Notes under the pieces: model-generated
Seen by the model: the letters and a program-made list of their open reading frames with translations, nothing else
Databases searched by the model: none
Told to the model about the DNA's origin: nothing
Position numbers and translations under genes: made by a program
Shown here: positions 36,282 through 48,167 of the stretch, piece after piece
How positions within the stretch are numbered: the stretch's first letter is position 1
Layout: every line of letters starts with the position of its first letter
Assembly: GCF_035594125.1 (NCBI RefSeq)
Contig: NC_087172.1
Location: 22,002,430 to 22,066,429 of the forward strand
Direction: 5' to 3'
Source: Scylla paramamosain
Lineage: Eukaryota > Arthropoda > Malacostraca > Decapoda > Portunidae
DNA: 64,000 nt

Positions 36282-36285
<4 letters not shown>
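35215..36285. repeat. GC-rich minisatellite, ~36-39-bp unit, ~28 copies
   Basis: Tandem variants of cgctggtgcaccacctcctg followed by tcctgccccgccgccgcc fill ~1.07 kb. The unit is not a constant multiple of 3, so the long open frames on both strands (Pro/Ala/Thr-rich on +, Gly/Ala-rich on -) are most simply a by-product. It abuts a TA tract at 36286 and lies just upstream of the Gypsy relic. Confidence 0.9.

Positions 36286-36354
<69 letters not shown>
36286..36354. repeat. (TA)n microsatellite
   Basis: Pure TA between the minisatellite and the LINE-A 3' end. Confidence 0.96.
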
Positions 36355-36356
<2 letters not shown>

Positions 36357-36375
36357 GAGTATATATATATTTTTA

Positions 36376-37213
36376 TGTAGGAAGGACACTAGCCAAGGGC
36401 AACAAAAATCCAATAAAAAAATATACCCACTGAAATGCCAGTCCCATAAAAGGGTCAGAGCAGTGGTCAAAAATTGATTAATAAGTGTCTTGAAACCTCC
36501 CTCTTGAAGGAATTCAAGTCATAGGAAGATGGAAATACAGAAGCAGGCAGGGAGTTCCAGAGTTTACCAGAGAAAGGGATGAATGATTGAGAATACTGGT
36601 TAGCTCTTGCGCTAGAGAGGTGGACAGAATAGGGGTGAGAGAAAGAAGAAAGTCTTGTGCAATGAGGCCGCGGGAGGAGGGGAGGCATGCAGTTAGCAAG
36701 ATCAGAAGAGCAGTTAGCATGAAAATAGCAGTAGAAGACAGCTAGATATGCAACACTGCGGCGGTGAGAGAGAGGCTGAAGACAGTCAGTTAGAGGAGAG
36801 GAGTTGATGAGACGAAAAGCCTTTGATTCCACCCTGTCTAGAAGAGCAGTATGAGTGGAACCCCCCCAGACATGTGAAGCATATTCCATACATGGACGGA
36901 TAAGGCCCTTGTACAGAGTTAGCAGCTGGGGGGGGGATGAGAAAAACTGGCGGAGACGTCTCAGAATGCCTAACTTCATAGAAGCTGTTTTAGCTAGAGA
37001 TGAGATGTTAAGTTTCCAGTTCAGATTATAAGTAAAGGACAGACTGAGGATGTTTAGTGTAAAAGAGGGGGGCAGTTGAGTGTCTTTGAAGAAGAGGGGA
37101 TAGTTGTCTGGAAGGTTGTGTCGAGTTGATAGATGGAGGAATTGAGTTTTTGAGGCATTGAACAATACCAAGTTTGCTCTGCCCCTATCAGAAATTTTAG
37201 AAAGATCAGAAGT

Positions 37214-37214
<1 letters not shown>
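36376..37214 (-). mobile_element. LINE-A 3' portion, minus strand
   Basis: A ~249-codon frame (37216-36467) encodes the LINE-A C-terminus: [40 protein letters not shown], then the conserved tail to FKREVSRHL. The 3' UTR and end (ttatgtaggaaggacactag) are at 36376. It is 5'-truncated at 37214, where a TA tract starts. It is among the better-preserved fragments. Confidence 0.87.

Positions 37215-37298
<84 letters not shown>
37215..37298. repeat. (TA)n microsatellite at LINE-A truncation point
   Basis: Pure TA. 37299-39008 beyond it contains no recognisable gene, apart from (CA)n at 38074-38105 and (GA)n at 38876-38912. Confidence 0.96.
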
Positions 37299-37299
<1 letters not shown>

Positions 37300-38069
37300 C
37301 CTATGAAAGGCACGGTTAGTTTACCTCTTGCGACTACCTATAATAGTCGACGTGTGGTCACGTCTACAAGTCACCTGACGAGTTTCACCTACAGCATTTA
37401 TCTCAAAGTCTGGTACCTGTCTGCTTTCTGATACCCTCACACCTGCCTCCACACACCGGGAAGGGTGCTCACATGCCATGTGTGCATACTGACAGTTTAC
37501 GTGACAATGCTACGAGTACTTGTCCCAGACTATTTACCTTCAAATTTACCACGGGCGGCTTACAGCTCAGTCTGCCACAGCTGAGGAGCGGCACCACGAG
37601 CCTATTACTATTATTATTTTTTTTTCTTATAGATATCATGTATTAATTTAACAACACATAATATAAAATAGGAAAATTATGGTAAAAATATTAGACCATT
37701 AATTTTGGAATTAATAATTTCCAAATAAAATAACAAAAAAAAATAATAATTAAGGGACCAACTACTAAAGGTTTGAGGTGTCGTGTTGTGTAATTTTTCG
37801 CAAATAAAATTTTAACAGCATCGGACAAGGATGCTAATTTGTCATTGAGTGTTTGAGATACCGACCTATTTGGCAAAAATATGCTTTGGTGTTATATGTG
37901 GATAATGAAGGCAATCATATGAGTAAATTTAGAGTAAACTTAGCTAAAATATACAGGCACCGGTGTCATGATAAATATCCCTCCCACTTATCCTTTCGTG
38001 ACGTCGATGTGACGTTTAACTATGACCTAAGAGTAATCACCCATCCAACCAGCAGCTCTGTCTTTTTTG

Positions 38070-38073
<4 letters not shown>

Positions 38074-38105
<32 letters not shown>
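38074..38105. repeat. (CA)n microsatellite
   Basis: Pure CA tract in an otherwise uninformative stretch. Confidence 0.95.
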
Positions 38106-38107
<2 letters not shown>

Positions 38108-38873
38108 CAATAGGGCACATTCCCTCAAAGCTTTAGTAGAGGCTTTGCCCAAGTGGTCCTAATGGTTTCGTGTAGTGGATCAATATTATAATCACGTTGC
38201 AGGGACTGTGAAAGGAATATATAGCCTGGGGTATTCGCTCTTCTTCACATTTCATATACCAGGTGTAAAGTCTCGTCTTCATCATTTGATACAGTTTGGA
38301 TTCTATAAAATTGGGTCTCTTCCTCGTAACTACTCTTGCATGGGTGAGATTCCGGCTTTCACGAGGCACAGCTCCGGACCTGTATATGTTCTGACTCCTA
38401 GGAAACACTTCACCGCTCTCTTTATGTTGTACAATTAGCTTCTTGGGGTATTGCGTGAACCAGTCTCCGTGTTATTTTCTTAATTTTATTTTGAAATGCA
38501 TTAGAATTATAATTAACATCCTGGCCAGAGACTTCCAGGCTCTGGCGTTTAGCCTATGTTGGGAGGGAGGGAAAGTTACTTATGTTCAGGCGCTAAATTC
38601 AATTTTATTTTATTCATGTTTGCTGATGCGATATAAATTTTTAAGAAAGTGGATAGATGGTCAGATATGGGGAAATGTATAATTCCTGAGATGAGATTTG
38701 ATAAAAATTAGTGTAAATATGATGTAAGAGAGATAGTTGTCAAATTTAAGATATCCAAAAATTTAGATCTAGCAATGTTAGGAGTGAAATTGAAAACAAA
38801 GTGCAACAATAATATAAAATTGATTTTATGTATTTCTGGACTCCCAAGTATTGCTTTAACGATATACCTGCTT

Positions 38874-38875
<2 letters not shown>

Positions 38876-38912
<37 letters not shown>
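38876..38912. repeat. (GA)n microsatellite
   Basis: Pure GA tract just downstream of the DRC5-like gene's stop. Confidence 0.95.
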
Positions 38913-38916
<4 letters not shown>

Positions 38917-39008
38917 ACATAAGGCCAAGAAAGGGTAGGTTTCTTTATAAAATATATGACCAACATTGGTGTGTGTGCCTCCCCTGCACCACACATCACT
39001 TTTTCCTT

Positions 39009-40146
39009 TCATTCCTTCATTACCTGCCTGGCCTCCTTGCTGAACAGACACATCCCTCTCAACTCCTCCTCTAGGAAAAAGTCTTTTTCCCTCAACCACA
39101 CACCATGGAGGGGAAGGTGGTGTGACAGGTTTTCCCGTGCAGCTGCTGGGGTGAGGGGTGACTGGAGGGCCTCCCGAAGGTGCAGGAGGGGAGGGGCCAG
39201 GCTGTGGCCTCCCATCACACTCCCCAGCAGATAGGTGCTGCCCTCAAGATTGGTCAAGAGGAGGTGAGGTGGTTCTTCTCTCTCTGCTTCTTTTTCCTTG
39301 TCTCCTTTTTTGTGGTTTTCTTTTCCTCCTCTTCCTTTTCTTTTCACAATGGAGAGGACTTCTTTGGGTGGTTCCTATACATGGGGAAGTAAAGAATGCT
39401 AGGTGAGATTTTGCCATTGTCTGTTATGAATATATATATGATCTATAGAATACAATGAGAAAAACATCCATAGATTTTATGAACATGAATAGCAGACTAA
39501 ATAAAGGATAAGAAACAATAAGGGAAAAACAAAATCTGTTGTCCTAAGCACCAAGAGTAATACCTCTGGCATTAAAAATAAACTAAATCACACTCTCGAA
39601 GACATATCAAGACATGGGTGGTTGTAATGTGCCAAGACAAAATATCATCACTGACTGACCTGTGTGAAGGAATTAGCAGCCAGACACACATATCTGAGGG
39701 AGGAGGTGAGGGCTGCCACTAAGGGATCCCAACACTCATCCCCCAAGCCGCACCCTGCCAGAGACAACACACGCAGGCCTCTCCTCCCTTTCTCTCCTTT
39801 GCCGTCCATCACCTCCTCATCATTGTTGCTGCTGCTGGCTGCTGCTCCCTGAAGTAGGGCAGCCCCTCCCTTGGACCCTAAAGGATTCAGGTCCATCATA
39901 AGGGCTTCTAAGGGTAGAAGGGGTCTCCTGGCTAGGGCTTCTCCCAAAGTTGAGCCACCAGTGCTGCCTGAAAGAGTGATAAAATTAAGGAGGCAAAGTG
40001 GTGTTGGGTAAATAGGCAGTGAGTGGGCAATACATACTTTGTTGTGTGTGATTATGTAATTGTATTTTGTATTGATATGTATGTACATACATGAGTGCGA
40101 AACTTGATAAATGAGACACTCAGAAGGATTATGTGTTTCTATGCAT

Positions 40147-40236
<90 letters not shown>

Positions 40237-40531
40237 CCTAGTGTAGACACACCACATAGTGTAGTGGTTAGCATGCTCTGCTCGCAACCAAGAAGGCCTG
40301 GGTTCAAGTCCCAGGAGTAGCAAGGCAAATGGGCGAGCCTCTTAATGTGTAGCCTCTGTTCACCCAGCAACAAGTAGGTACGGGATGTAACCTGAGGGAT
40401 TGTGACCTTGCTGTCCTGGTGTGTGGTGTCTAAGTGGTCTCAGTCCTACCCAAAGATCGGTCATTATGAGCTCTGAGCTCTTTCCGTAGGGTAACGGCTG
40501 GTAGGGTGACCAGCAGATGACCACAGGTGAA

Positions 40532-40602
<71 letters not shown>

Positions 40603-43600
40603 TATTGTTGTGGTGCAGGTTAAGGCTTCGTAAGGATGGGCAAGAGTTCAGGAGATCAACAAGGTGAGGCGCTGAGGCACAGGTCAGCAGGTTGTGACGC
40701 AGGTCAAGGCAGGTCAAGTTAGGATGACCTCTAAGGCCTGCCAGAAGTCGCTCAGCTCTTGTATCATCTATACAGCTCTCATAGATCCTATAGGAATAAG
40801 ACAGGAGATTTTCTCTCTCTCTCTTTCTCAAGGCACAACAAAACTTATTAAAAATCTTTTCACACACAGATGCACATAAACATACATATCCTCATCTTTA
40901 CCTTGTAGTACCAGCTAATTATCAGCCCATCATCCCAGCTCCTATGCTTACTTGAGGTGGGTGACGGTGGGGGTGAGGGCTGGGGTGAGGGCTGCCAGGT
41001 CCAGAACAGATGCCCCCACAGCACCCCACACCAGCTCTGTCCCTTCCTGTGTGCTCTGATATCTTGTACTCAACTCCTGAAGGTTGGGCATGAGGGATGA
41101 GGATTGTTAGTGAAGGGGAGGAGGAAGAAAGCGTAGAAGGAAAGACTACATGTTATTATTTGGGAGGGAGGGAGGGAGGGAGGGAGGGAAGGGGATGTTT
41201 GTGAAGGATACAAGAGGATATCAGTGACAGATTTTTTAGCACCAACTAGCCTGTTTGATTAACTACATATACTATTCTACATTAACTATAATATTAGAAA
41301 GACCAGAAGGGAAGAAGAAATTGTATGTTAAGGTCAGGGAGCAGGTAAAGGTAGAGTGAAGAAGTGAGAGAAAGGAAAGAGGGAAAAATAGTGTGATAGG
41401 CTTAGGGAGGAGAGAGGGGCAGGTGGGAGAATGCTGGATAACATGCTTCGACGAGGAATGAGATAAGATGGAAGGGAGATGTGTTTGTCATTAAGTACAT
41501 GGAGCAAGGAGAGGGAAAGGCATATATCTGCATGAAGGAAGGTGAGGTAAGGTGGGTTAAGGAGGCATCTCACCTGCAGGTTTGGCAAGGCTGAGATGAT
41601 CTCAAACAGATCCAGGTGACTCAGGTTGCCTGGCTCCACCTCCACTGCTTCCCCATTCCCTCTGGTGGGTGTTGATGGTGAAGGAAACTGATTAATTCAT
41701 GATGGTTTGCTTCATATTTATAAGATGCTTATACTGTAGTTGAATGAGTAAATTTAGGTATTATTATGGTTATCATTATTACTAGTATTGTTATTATTAT
41801 TGATATTATTATTTTTGTTATGCTCCTCCCTTCCACCATTAGGCCATCATGAAAACATTGAACCACTGATCTAAAAATGTAATAAATTGGTCATTAGAGG
41901 ATGCTGTTAGTAACTGAAGCGTTGACAGACCTTCACTGCTGGTCTGATATGTTGCCAATTAGACCAGGGTGGAATGTGGTCTGCCTCAACTGTCCAGCCA
42001 CTACATCATCATCATTACTACCAGTACTCTATTATGAATCTTTATATACATCATCATCTATGTCTGGCAGTAGACACCTGCCGAAACGATAATTACTCCC
42101 AGTGAGGTCTAAAGCACTGTTCAGGGGGTGCTGTGAACTTATCATTAAACCCAGCTGTGACCTCACTGAACGTTTCCCTTTGTGTCTCACAACACAAGGG
42201 GGTAGTCACAGCCTGCCCTCTAAAGACAACTCTCTTCCTCCACACAAAACTACAAGCACCTAATAACACACACACCCTTCACTCCAAAAATTTTAAAATC
42301 ATGGCGACTCCTACACCAGCCTCGGAGTCCCCATCTGGGGAGGGGACCATAAATGTCCCCAGGTCGGACTGCCTTTCCGTCGACGACCCTAAGTGTCTTG
42401 ACACCCCCCTCAACTTTTTCTTCATTAACTTCTGCAACATTCGCGGTCTAAGATCTAATTTTCAATCTGTAGAACACCACCTCTCCTCTTCTAAACCTCA
42501 TCTTCTTTTCCTCACTGAAACTCAGGTGTCTGAGGCAACTGACAGTAGCCCCTTTTCTGTTCCCTCCTACTTTCTCTATCCTCATTTTCGATCCAAAGCT
42601 GGATGCTGCGTTTATGTGCGCAATGACTTAACCTGCTCTCGTGCCCACGCTCTTGAATCTTCCGAGTTTTCCACCATCTGGCTACGACTACAGAGTCATT
42701 CTCATACTAAATTTATCTGTGCTGTATACCTCTCTCCTAACTCCTCTGACTATAAGAAATTCTTTGACTACTTAACTTCCAAAGTGGAGCACATTCTGAC
42801 CCTCTTCCCTTTTGCAGAGATCTCCATTCTTGGAGACTTCAATGTTCACCACCAGCTTTGGCTTTCCTCTCCCTTCACTGACCATCCTGGTGAACTAGCC
42901 TACAACTTTGCTATCCTCCATGACCTAGAGCAATTGGTGCAACACCCTACTCGTATTCCTGACCGTCTTGGAGATACGCCCAACATTCTTGACCTTTTCC
43001 TGACCTCTAATCCTTCTGCTTATGCTGTCACCCTTTCTTCTCCGTTGGGCTCCTCCGATCACAATCTCATATCTTTATCTTGTCCTATCACTCCAATCCC
43101 TCCTCAGGATCCCCCTAAGCGAAGGTGCCTCTGGCGTTTTGCCTCTGCTAGTTGGGGGGACCTGAGGCGGTATTTTGCTGATTTTCCTTGGAATGACTAC
43201 TGCTTCCGTGTCAGAGACCCGTCTTTGTGTGCTGAGCGCATAACAGAGGTGATAGTGTCTGGCATGGAGGCGTACATTCCTCACTCTTTTTCTCGTCCTA
43301 AACCTTCTAAACCTTGGTTTAACACAGCTTGTTCTCGTGCTATACATGATAGAGAGGTGGCCCACAAAAGGTACTTAAGCCTTCCTTCACCAGAATCTCA
43401 TGCACTTTATATTTCTGCCCGGAACCATGCCAAGTCTGTTCTCCAACTAGCCAAAAACTCCTTCATTAACAGAAAATGTCAAAACCTTTCAAGATCTAAC
43501 TCCCCTCGTGATTTCTGGCATCTAGCCAAAAATATCTCCAATAACTTTGCTTCTTCTTCTTTCCCTCCTCTACTTCAACCAGATGGCACCACTGCTATCA

Positions 43601-46600
43601 CATCTATTTCTAAAGCTGAACTCTTTGCTCAAACCTTTGCTAAAAACTCTACCTTGGACGATTCTGGGCTTGTTCCTCCCTCTCCTCCACCCTCTGACTA
43701 CTTCATGCCTCGTATTAAAATTCTTCGTAATGATGTTTTCCATGCCCTCGCTGGCCTAAACCCTCAGAAGGCTTATGGACCTGATGGGGTCCCTCCTATT
43801 GTTCTCCGAAACTGTGCCTCCGTGCTTGCACCTTGCCTAGTCAAACTCTTTCAGCTCTGTCTGTCAACATCTACCTTTCCTTCTTGCTGGAAGTTTGCCT
43901 ACATTCAACCTGTTCCTAAAAAGGGTGACCGCTCTAATCCCTCAAACTACCGTCCTATTGCTTTAATTTCCTGCTTATCTAAAGTTTTTGAATCTATCCT
44001 CAACAGGAAGATTCTTAAACATCTATCACTTCACAACCTTCTATCTGATCGCCAGTATGGGTTCCGTCAAGGCCGCTCGACTGGTGATCTTCTGGCTTTC
44101 CTTACTGAGTCTTGGTCATCCTCTTTTAGAGACTTTGGTGAAACTTTTGCTGTTGCCTTGGACATATCAAAAGCCTTTGATAGAGTCTGGCACAAAGCTT
44201 TGATTTCCAAACTACCCTCCTACGGTTTCTATCCTTCTCTCTGTAACTTCATCTCAAGTTTCCTTTCTGACCGTTCTATTGCTGCTGTGGTAGACGGTCA
44301 CTGTTCTTCTCCTAAATCTATTAACAGTGGTGTTCCTCAGGGTTCTGTCCTGTCACCCACTCTCTTCTTATTATTCATTAATGATCTTCTAAAACAAACT
44401 TCTTGTCCTATCCACTCCTATGCTGATGATACCACCCTGCACTTTTCCACGTCTTTTCATAGACGTCCAACCCTTCAGGAGGTAAACATATCACGCAGGG
44501 AAGCCACAGAACGCCTGACTTCTGATCTTTCTAAAATTTCTGATTGGGGCAGAGCAAACTTGGTATTGTTCAATGCCTCAAAAACTCAATTCCTCCATCT
44601 ATCAACTCGACACAATCTTCCAGACAACTATCCCCTCTTCTTCAATGACACTCAACTATCCCCCTCTTCTACACTGAACATCCTCGGTCTGTCCTTTACT
44701 TATAATCTGAACTGGAAACTTCACATCTCATCTCTAGCTAAAACAGCTTCCATGAAGTTAGGTGTTCTGAGACGTCTCCGCCAGTTTTTCTCACCCCCGC
44801 AGCTGCTAACTCTGTACAAGGGCCTTATCCGTCCATGTATGGAGTATGCTTCACATGTCTGGGGGGGTTCCACTCATACTGCTGTTCTAGACAGGGTGGA
44901 ATCAAAAGCTTTTCGTCTCATCAACTCCTCTCCTCTAACTGACTGTCTTCAGCCTCTCTCTCACCGCCGCAATGTTGCATCTCTAGCTGTCTTCTACCGC
45001 TATTTTCATGCTAACTGCTCTTCTGATCTTGCTAACTGCATGCCTCCCCTCCTTCCGCGGCCTCGCTGCACAAGACTTTCTTCTTTCTCTCACTCCTATT
45101 CTGTCCACCTCTCTAACGCAAGAGTTAACCAGTATTCTCAATCATTCATCCCTTTCTCTGGTAAACTCTGGAACTCCTTGCCTGCTTCTGTATTTCCACC
45201 TTCCTATGACTTGAATTCCTTCAAGAGGGAGGTTTCAAGACACTTATCCACCAATTTTTGACCACTGCTTTGACCCTTTTAGGGACTGGCATTTCAGTGG
45301 GCATTTTTTTTATTAGATTTTTGTTGCCCTTGGCCAGTATCCTTCCTACATAAAAAAAAAAAAATAAAAAAAAAAAAAATAATTTACCAGAAAACAACAA
45401 AGGTGATTTATTGCCTATAAAGTGAGCAAAAGAATGATCAGTAGTAGCACACACAGGCTGAGGCACACCAAGACCAGTTCAGGTAATGGTCAGTGGTCTT
45501 CCCTTTGTCATGACACTCCCTGGCATGTCTAATTATCAAGCTTCTCCCAGAATGTGTACCTGGAGGGGGGTGGGGATGCTAAGGAGGGCAGGTGCAAGGT
45601 GTGCACATCCCTCCCACACACCTGCAGGAGGGCCGACAGTTGCCTCCAGCCAGCCTTTGTGTCCTGGGTGGCACAGATCACACAGGAAAGGTAACGCTCT
45701 ACATACACCTGTCGCCACTGCCTGCCACCTGCATCTCGCCTGCCCACCACCTGCCAGATGTTATGACTGAGTGACAGGTGCAAAGCTTGGTAAAGTCAGA
45801 TTCGTGAAATAGGAAATTGGTTCTTGTTATATGACTAAAATAGACTCCATTATCAAGCTGTTAGTAGACTCATGAGGAAGTTTAAAGCTACACTGGGTGA
45901 ATTTATGGATAAGGATGGTGGATGAACATGGATGTGTAGGTGTTATGCAGAAACTATCACATGTAAGTCTACTAGCTTCTTACAACTTGTGTTCTTATGA
46001 CTATGGTACATTAATGTGTGGTGAACACCTCAATGTGTGGCATGCATTCACAACACCAGTAACATTACTCACTGTGGTTGGGGGCAGAGGGCGGGAGAGA
46101 ATATGTGTAGAGGCAGCAACAGCACTGCTACTACTGCCAGAACGAGGGATGGATGCAGAACTCATTTTGGTACCTCCACTCCCTCCTCCCTTGCCTGCTG
46201 GAGTATGTGCCCTCTCACCTCCACCTCTTCCTCCTTTTCTCAGATTTAAGCGACCTGCAACAAAACACATCCATCCTTTTCTTGGTCTCTCCTCAATATT
46301 TCTCCTCTTCCTGACTTATAACTTCCACTTCCCTCATTCTTTCTATCTAAAACTACTTCAGCTGTAATGACTCAAGCACAGCAGCCCCACAGCCCCACCT
46401 GAACATAGGTACACCCATTGCTCCTTTGGTAACATGCTGGGTTTTCATACTCAGGTCCTGGGTTCATTTCCTTACACAGCACCTTTCTCCTGAAGATTAA
46501 TATGAGCTTCCAAGTCAATTGCTCGGTAATTCCATGTACTATGTTCTGGTTGTGCCCTGGTTTGAGGTGAGACAAGTGGGATACATTGGTTTGAGGGAAT

Positions 46601-47505
46601 ATACAACATTCTTTACCAGCACTTTCAGTCAAATTAGGCCTGTTTCTTCACCTCTCTCAAGTAGTTTCTCCTTCCATTATTTTTTTCACCTGTCCAAGCC
46701 ACTACAACACTCCTTACTTAAACTTCAGGTAGTTCTCTTCCTCCCCTTATTTTTTTTTACCTGTCCTCATCACTACAACACCCCTTACTTACTACACTTT
46801 CAAATTATATCACATACTGTATACTCATATCAAACATCACATCCCACCAGTCTTCCCACGAGAAGGTTTCCACTACTTGACTTACTCTGTAGGGAAACAT
46901 GAGGTGGGGGGAAGTGTGCCTGGGTTCTCCTCTGCCAGTACAGGTTATCCAGGGGCAGGCTAAGGGCAATGGGCAGAGGCAGGTCAACACTCAGCCCTGC
47001 ACACACCTCCTGCAGGTCACGCTGGGTTAGACCATTCAGCTGAATGTGCTCTGTGGAAGTGAATAACAAGTTAGTTAAGAAATATTGTTTTTTTTTATTA
47101 TGATGCTTTATTGTGGGAATCCAAATAGTCACTTCTGTCCTCTTCATGGACAACAATAAGAGAACAAAATATTTAAGAATTACAGCCATGAAGAGAAGAT
47201 ACTCACATGTTATTTGTATTAGATTAACGAGTTTCTTTTACAAAAAAGTAGTCATATTAATTTTTCTCATTTCATCAATGTCAAGAACCTGTCATTATGA
47301 TAAATACAAGGCTTCCTATGAACTTCACCATACATTCTGTTCTGATATAAAGGATATGAAATCATACCTAAGGGCAAGGATAGTGACTTGACAACTGTTC
47401 ACTTAAGACACATTTTGCACAGTATGTAACATCACTAACCATTAATACTCCTTGCAATGACGTACACACAGTAATCCCTCAGCTCTTGCACCGCACCACA
47501 CATCC
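39009..47505 (-). CDS. DRC5 (TCTE1): TCTE1/DRC5-like dynein regulatory complex subunit, eight exons, N-terminus missing
   Basis: Minus-strand exons with GT/AG borders and matching phases: 47505-47440 ([20 protein letters not shown]), 47050-46886 ([20 protein letters not shown]), 45785-45560 ([10 protein letters not shown]...VHTLHLPS), 41661-41574 ([18 protein letters not shown]), 41076-40952 ([20 protein letters not shown]), 40787-40600 ([40 protein letters not shown]), 39967-39660 ([31 protein letters not shown]) and 39242-39009 ([12 protein letters not shown] to the stop). From memory of the family, TCTE1 proteins have the same order: a helix with ELC..HII, LSPDLPL...ENYW, W-K-R-x-F-F-E-R-H-L, then Leu-rich repeats. 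DRC5 is an axonemal nexin-DRC subunit controlling dynein, so sperm or cilia expression is expected. About 466 codons are seen; human TCTE1 has ~500. The last exon's acceptor (cttgag) is weak. The first exon was not found. An intact LINE-A sits in one intron and a SINE in another. Confidence 0.78.
40147..40233. repeat. (CA)n microsatellite upstream of the SINE
   Basis: ~87 bp of CA in an intron of the DRC5-like gene, immediately before the SINE head. Confidence 0.96.
40243..40599 (+). mobile_element. tRNA-derived SINE with CA tail
   Basis: The head has RNA polymerase III-type boxes: an A-box-like TAGTGTAGTGGTTAGCATG (40256-40274) and a B box GGGTTCAAGTCCC (40300-40312). The body (CAAGTAGGTACGGGATGTAA, GTGTGTGGTGTCTAAGTGG, GAGCTCTGAGCTC, TTCCGTAGGGTAACG) resembles a SINE type I associate with decapods. 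It ends in ~66 bp of CA (40534-40599). On the opposite strand that CA tail supplies the GT donor of DRC5-like exon 40787-40600. It is not a tRNA gene, since no clean cloverleaf forms beyond the boxes. Confidence 0.8.
41162..41190. repeat. (GGGA)n microsatellite
   Basis: Short GGGA tandem in a DRC5-like intron. Confidence 0.85.
42067..45371 (+). mobile_element. Full-length LINE-A element in a DRC5-like intron
   Basis: A ~3.3-kb non-LTR retrotransposon. Its 5' end, GCAGTAGACACCTGCCGAAACG, is shared with the copies at 21357 and 9432. It has a 234-bp 5' leader, one uninterrupted ORF, a ~100-bp 3' UTR (tggccagtatccttcctacat) and an A-rich tail to about 45380. No separate ORF1 is seen. Target-site duplications are not obvious around the A-tail. 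It is antisense to the host gene. Being the only uninterrupted copy here, it is probably the youngest. Confidence 0.9.
42301..45261 (+). CDS. LINE-A endonuclease-reverse transcriptase polyprotein (intact, 986 aa)
   Basis: The frame is open from 42133, but the first ATG is 42301 ([12 protein letters not shown]), which I take as the start. N-terminal APE-type endonuclease: NIRGLRSN (about 46-53), TET with the catalytic Glu (about 73), GDFN (178-181), SDHN (252-255). [22 protein letters not shown] (about 547-566), [24 protein letters not shown] (621-635), [20 protein letters not shown] (677-696), YADD (707-710). The C-terminal region has [20 protein letters not shown] and ends [13 protein letters not shown]. 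All key catalytic residues are present. The motif style is Jockey/CR1-superfamily; with no ORF1 the clade remains open. It acts by target-primed reverse transcription. No Cys-rich knuckle is seen. Confidence 0.9.
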   Translation: MATPTPASESPSGEGTINVPRSDCLSVDDPKCLDTPLNFFFINFCNIRGLRSNFQSVEHHLSSSKPHLLFLTETQVSEATDSSPFSVPSYFLYPHFRSKAGCCVYVRNDLTCSRAHALESSEFSTIWLRLQSHSHTKFICAVYLSPNSSDYKKFFDYLTSKVEHILTLFPFAEISILGDFNVHHQLWLSSPFTDHPGELAYNFAILHDLEQLVQHPTRIPDRLGDTPNILDLFLTSNPSAYAVTLSSPLGSSDHNLISLSCPITPIPPQDPPKRRCLWRFASASWGDLRRYFADFPWNDYCFRVRDPSLCAERITEVIVSGMEAYIPHSFSRPKPSKPWFNTACSRAIHDREVAHKRYLSLPSPESHALYISARNHAKSVLQLAKNSFINRKCQNLSRSNSPRDFWHLAKNISNNFASSSFPPLLQPDGTTAITSISKAELFAQTFAKNSTLDDSGLVPPSPPPSDYFMPRIKILRNDVFHALAGLNPQKAYGPDGVPPIVLRNCASVLAPCLVKLFQLCLSTSTFPSCWKFAYIQPVPKKGDRSNPSNYRPIALISCLSKVFESILNRKILKHLSLHNLLSDRQYGFRQGRSTGDLLAFLTESWSSSFRDFGETFAVALDISKAFDRVWHKALISKLPSYGFYPSLCNFISSFLSDRSIAAVVDGHCSSPKSINSGVPQGSVLSPTLFLLFINDLLKQTSCPIHSYADDTTLHFSTSFHRRPTLQEVNISRREATERLTSDLSKISDWGRANLVLFNASKTQFLHLSTRHNLPDNYPLFFNDTQLSPSSTLNILGLSFTYNLNWKLHISSLAKTASMKLGVLRRLRQFFSPPQLLTLYKGLIRPCMEYASHVWGGSTHTAVLDRVESKAFRLINSSPLTDCLQPLSHRRNVASLAVFYRYFHANCSSDLANCMPPLLPRPRCTRLSSFSHSYSVHLSNARVNQYSQSFIPFSGKLWNSLPASVFPPSYDLNSFKREVSRHLSTNF
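45830..46010 (+). mobile_element. CR1-like LINE 3' tail fragment
   Basis: Sequence such as ttatcaagctgttagtagactcatgagg...gaatttatggataaggatgg...tgtgttcttatg parallels the 3' end at 52855-53075 (cagtaaccaggctgttagtg, atggatgaggattgg, ttatgttcttatg). Diverged and short; it lies in a DRC5-like intron. Confidence 0.55.
46410..46490 (+). mobile_element. Possible degenerate tRNA-like SINE head
   Basis: GGTAACATGCTGGG and CCTGGGTTCATTTCC are spaced as A/B-box remnants. Weak; it could be chance. Confidence 0.3.
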
Positions 47506-48167
47506 CTGCAGACACACACAGGTTGAGGCACACCAGGACAATTCAGGTGATGATCCTTTGTTGCTATAATTCCTGGTGTTTCCTGCTGTACACTTTTGTC
47601 TTCTACTTTCCTTTAGTCTTGTTTCCCTCTTTGTTAATGGTCATGGAAAGGATGGCACACCATTCTGATGACAGGCCTAGGATGCCTCATGGAGATATTT
47701 CTTCCCATGTTGTAATATCTTGTCATCATCTTCATCTGGAAGCCTGCCACCTGCAAGAACTGGAAGAGCATGGAAGGAGGCACCGAAGTTAATTATTGAC
47801 TAGTGGAAGAGCATTTGTGAGGTGTATAGTCTCCTCAGTGCCTGGACACCATGGACAAAAAGGTGTATGGCCATATGCACTAAATGTGTTGAATATTATG
47901 GAAGCAGCCTTAGGGTACTAATTTCCATGCATTGGCTGTTAATTTCTGTGCAAAGCATGATGCCTTTTCAAATTGTGATCAACATAAATAAATAAGCAGT
48001 GAATTTAATGACCTAAACCTAATTCTAACTGAAATCAACCTCAGATGAAGACTCTACTATTACTTCAGAATTATTCAATGTGTCTATTCAGAGAAGTATG
48101 ACCAATCCTGAGACATACTAGAACTGTGAGGTCTTCTATATACATGAAGACTGACCAGACTGTTTAG

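Noticed and set aside
35282..36477. Pro-rich ORFs of up to ~297 codons
   Set aside because: They lie entirely in a minisatellite whose unit is not a constant multiple of 3 and run on into a TA tract and LINE-A.
40243..40330. A functional tRNA gene
   Set aside because: A/B boxes are present, but the stems are poor and a SINE body plus CA tail follows.
46050..46260. Ser/Gly-rich minus-strand ORF with acceptor and donor-like ends between DRC5 exons
   Set aside because: Its acceptor fits the preceding exon phase but its donor is phase 0, whereas the next exon needs one base. Skipping it keeps frame and family alignment. It could be an alternative exon.
39009..47505. First reading as an LRRC41/SOCS-box-type E3 adaptor (LRDYC and LPLP resemble BC- and Cul5-boxes)
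   Set aside because: The order of all later blocks fits TCTE1/DRC5 much better, including NxYW, the ERYL block and LRR register.
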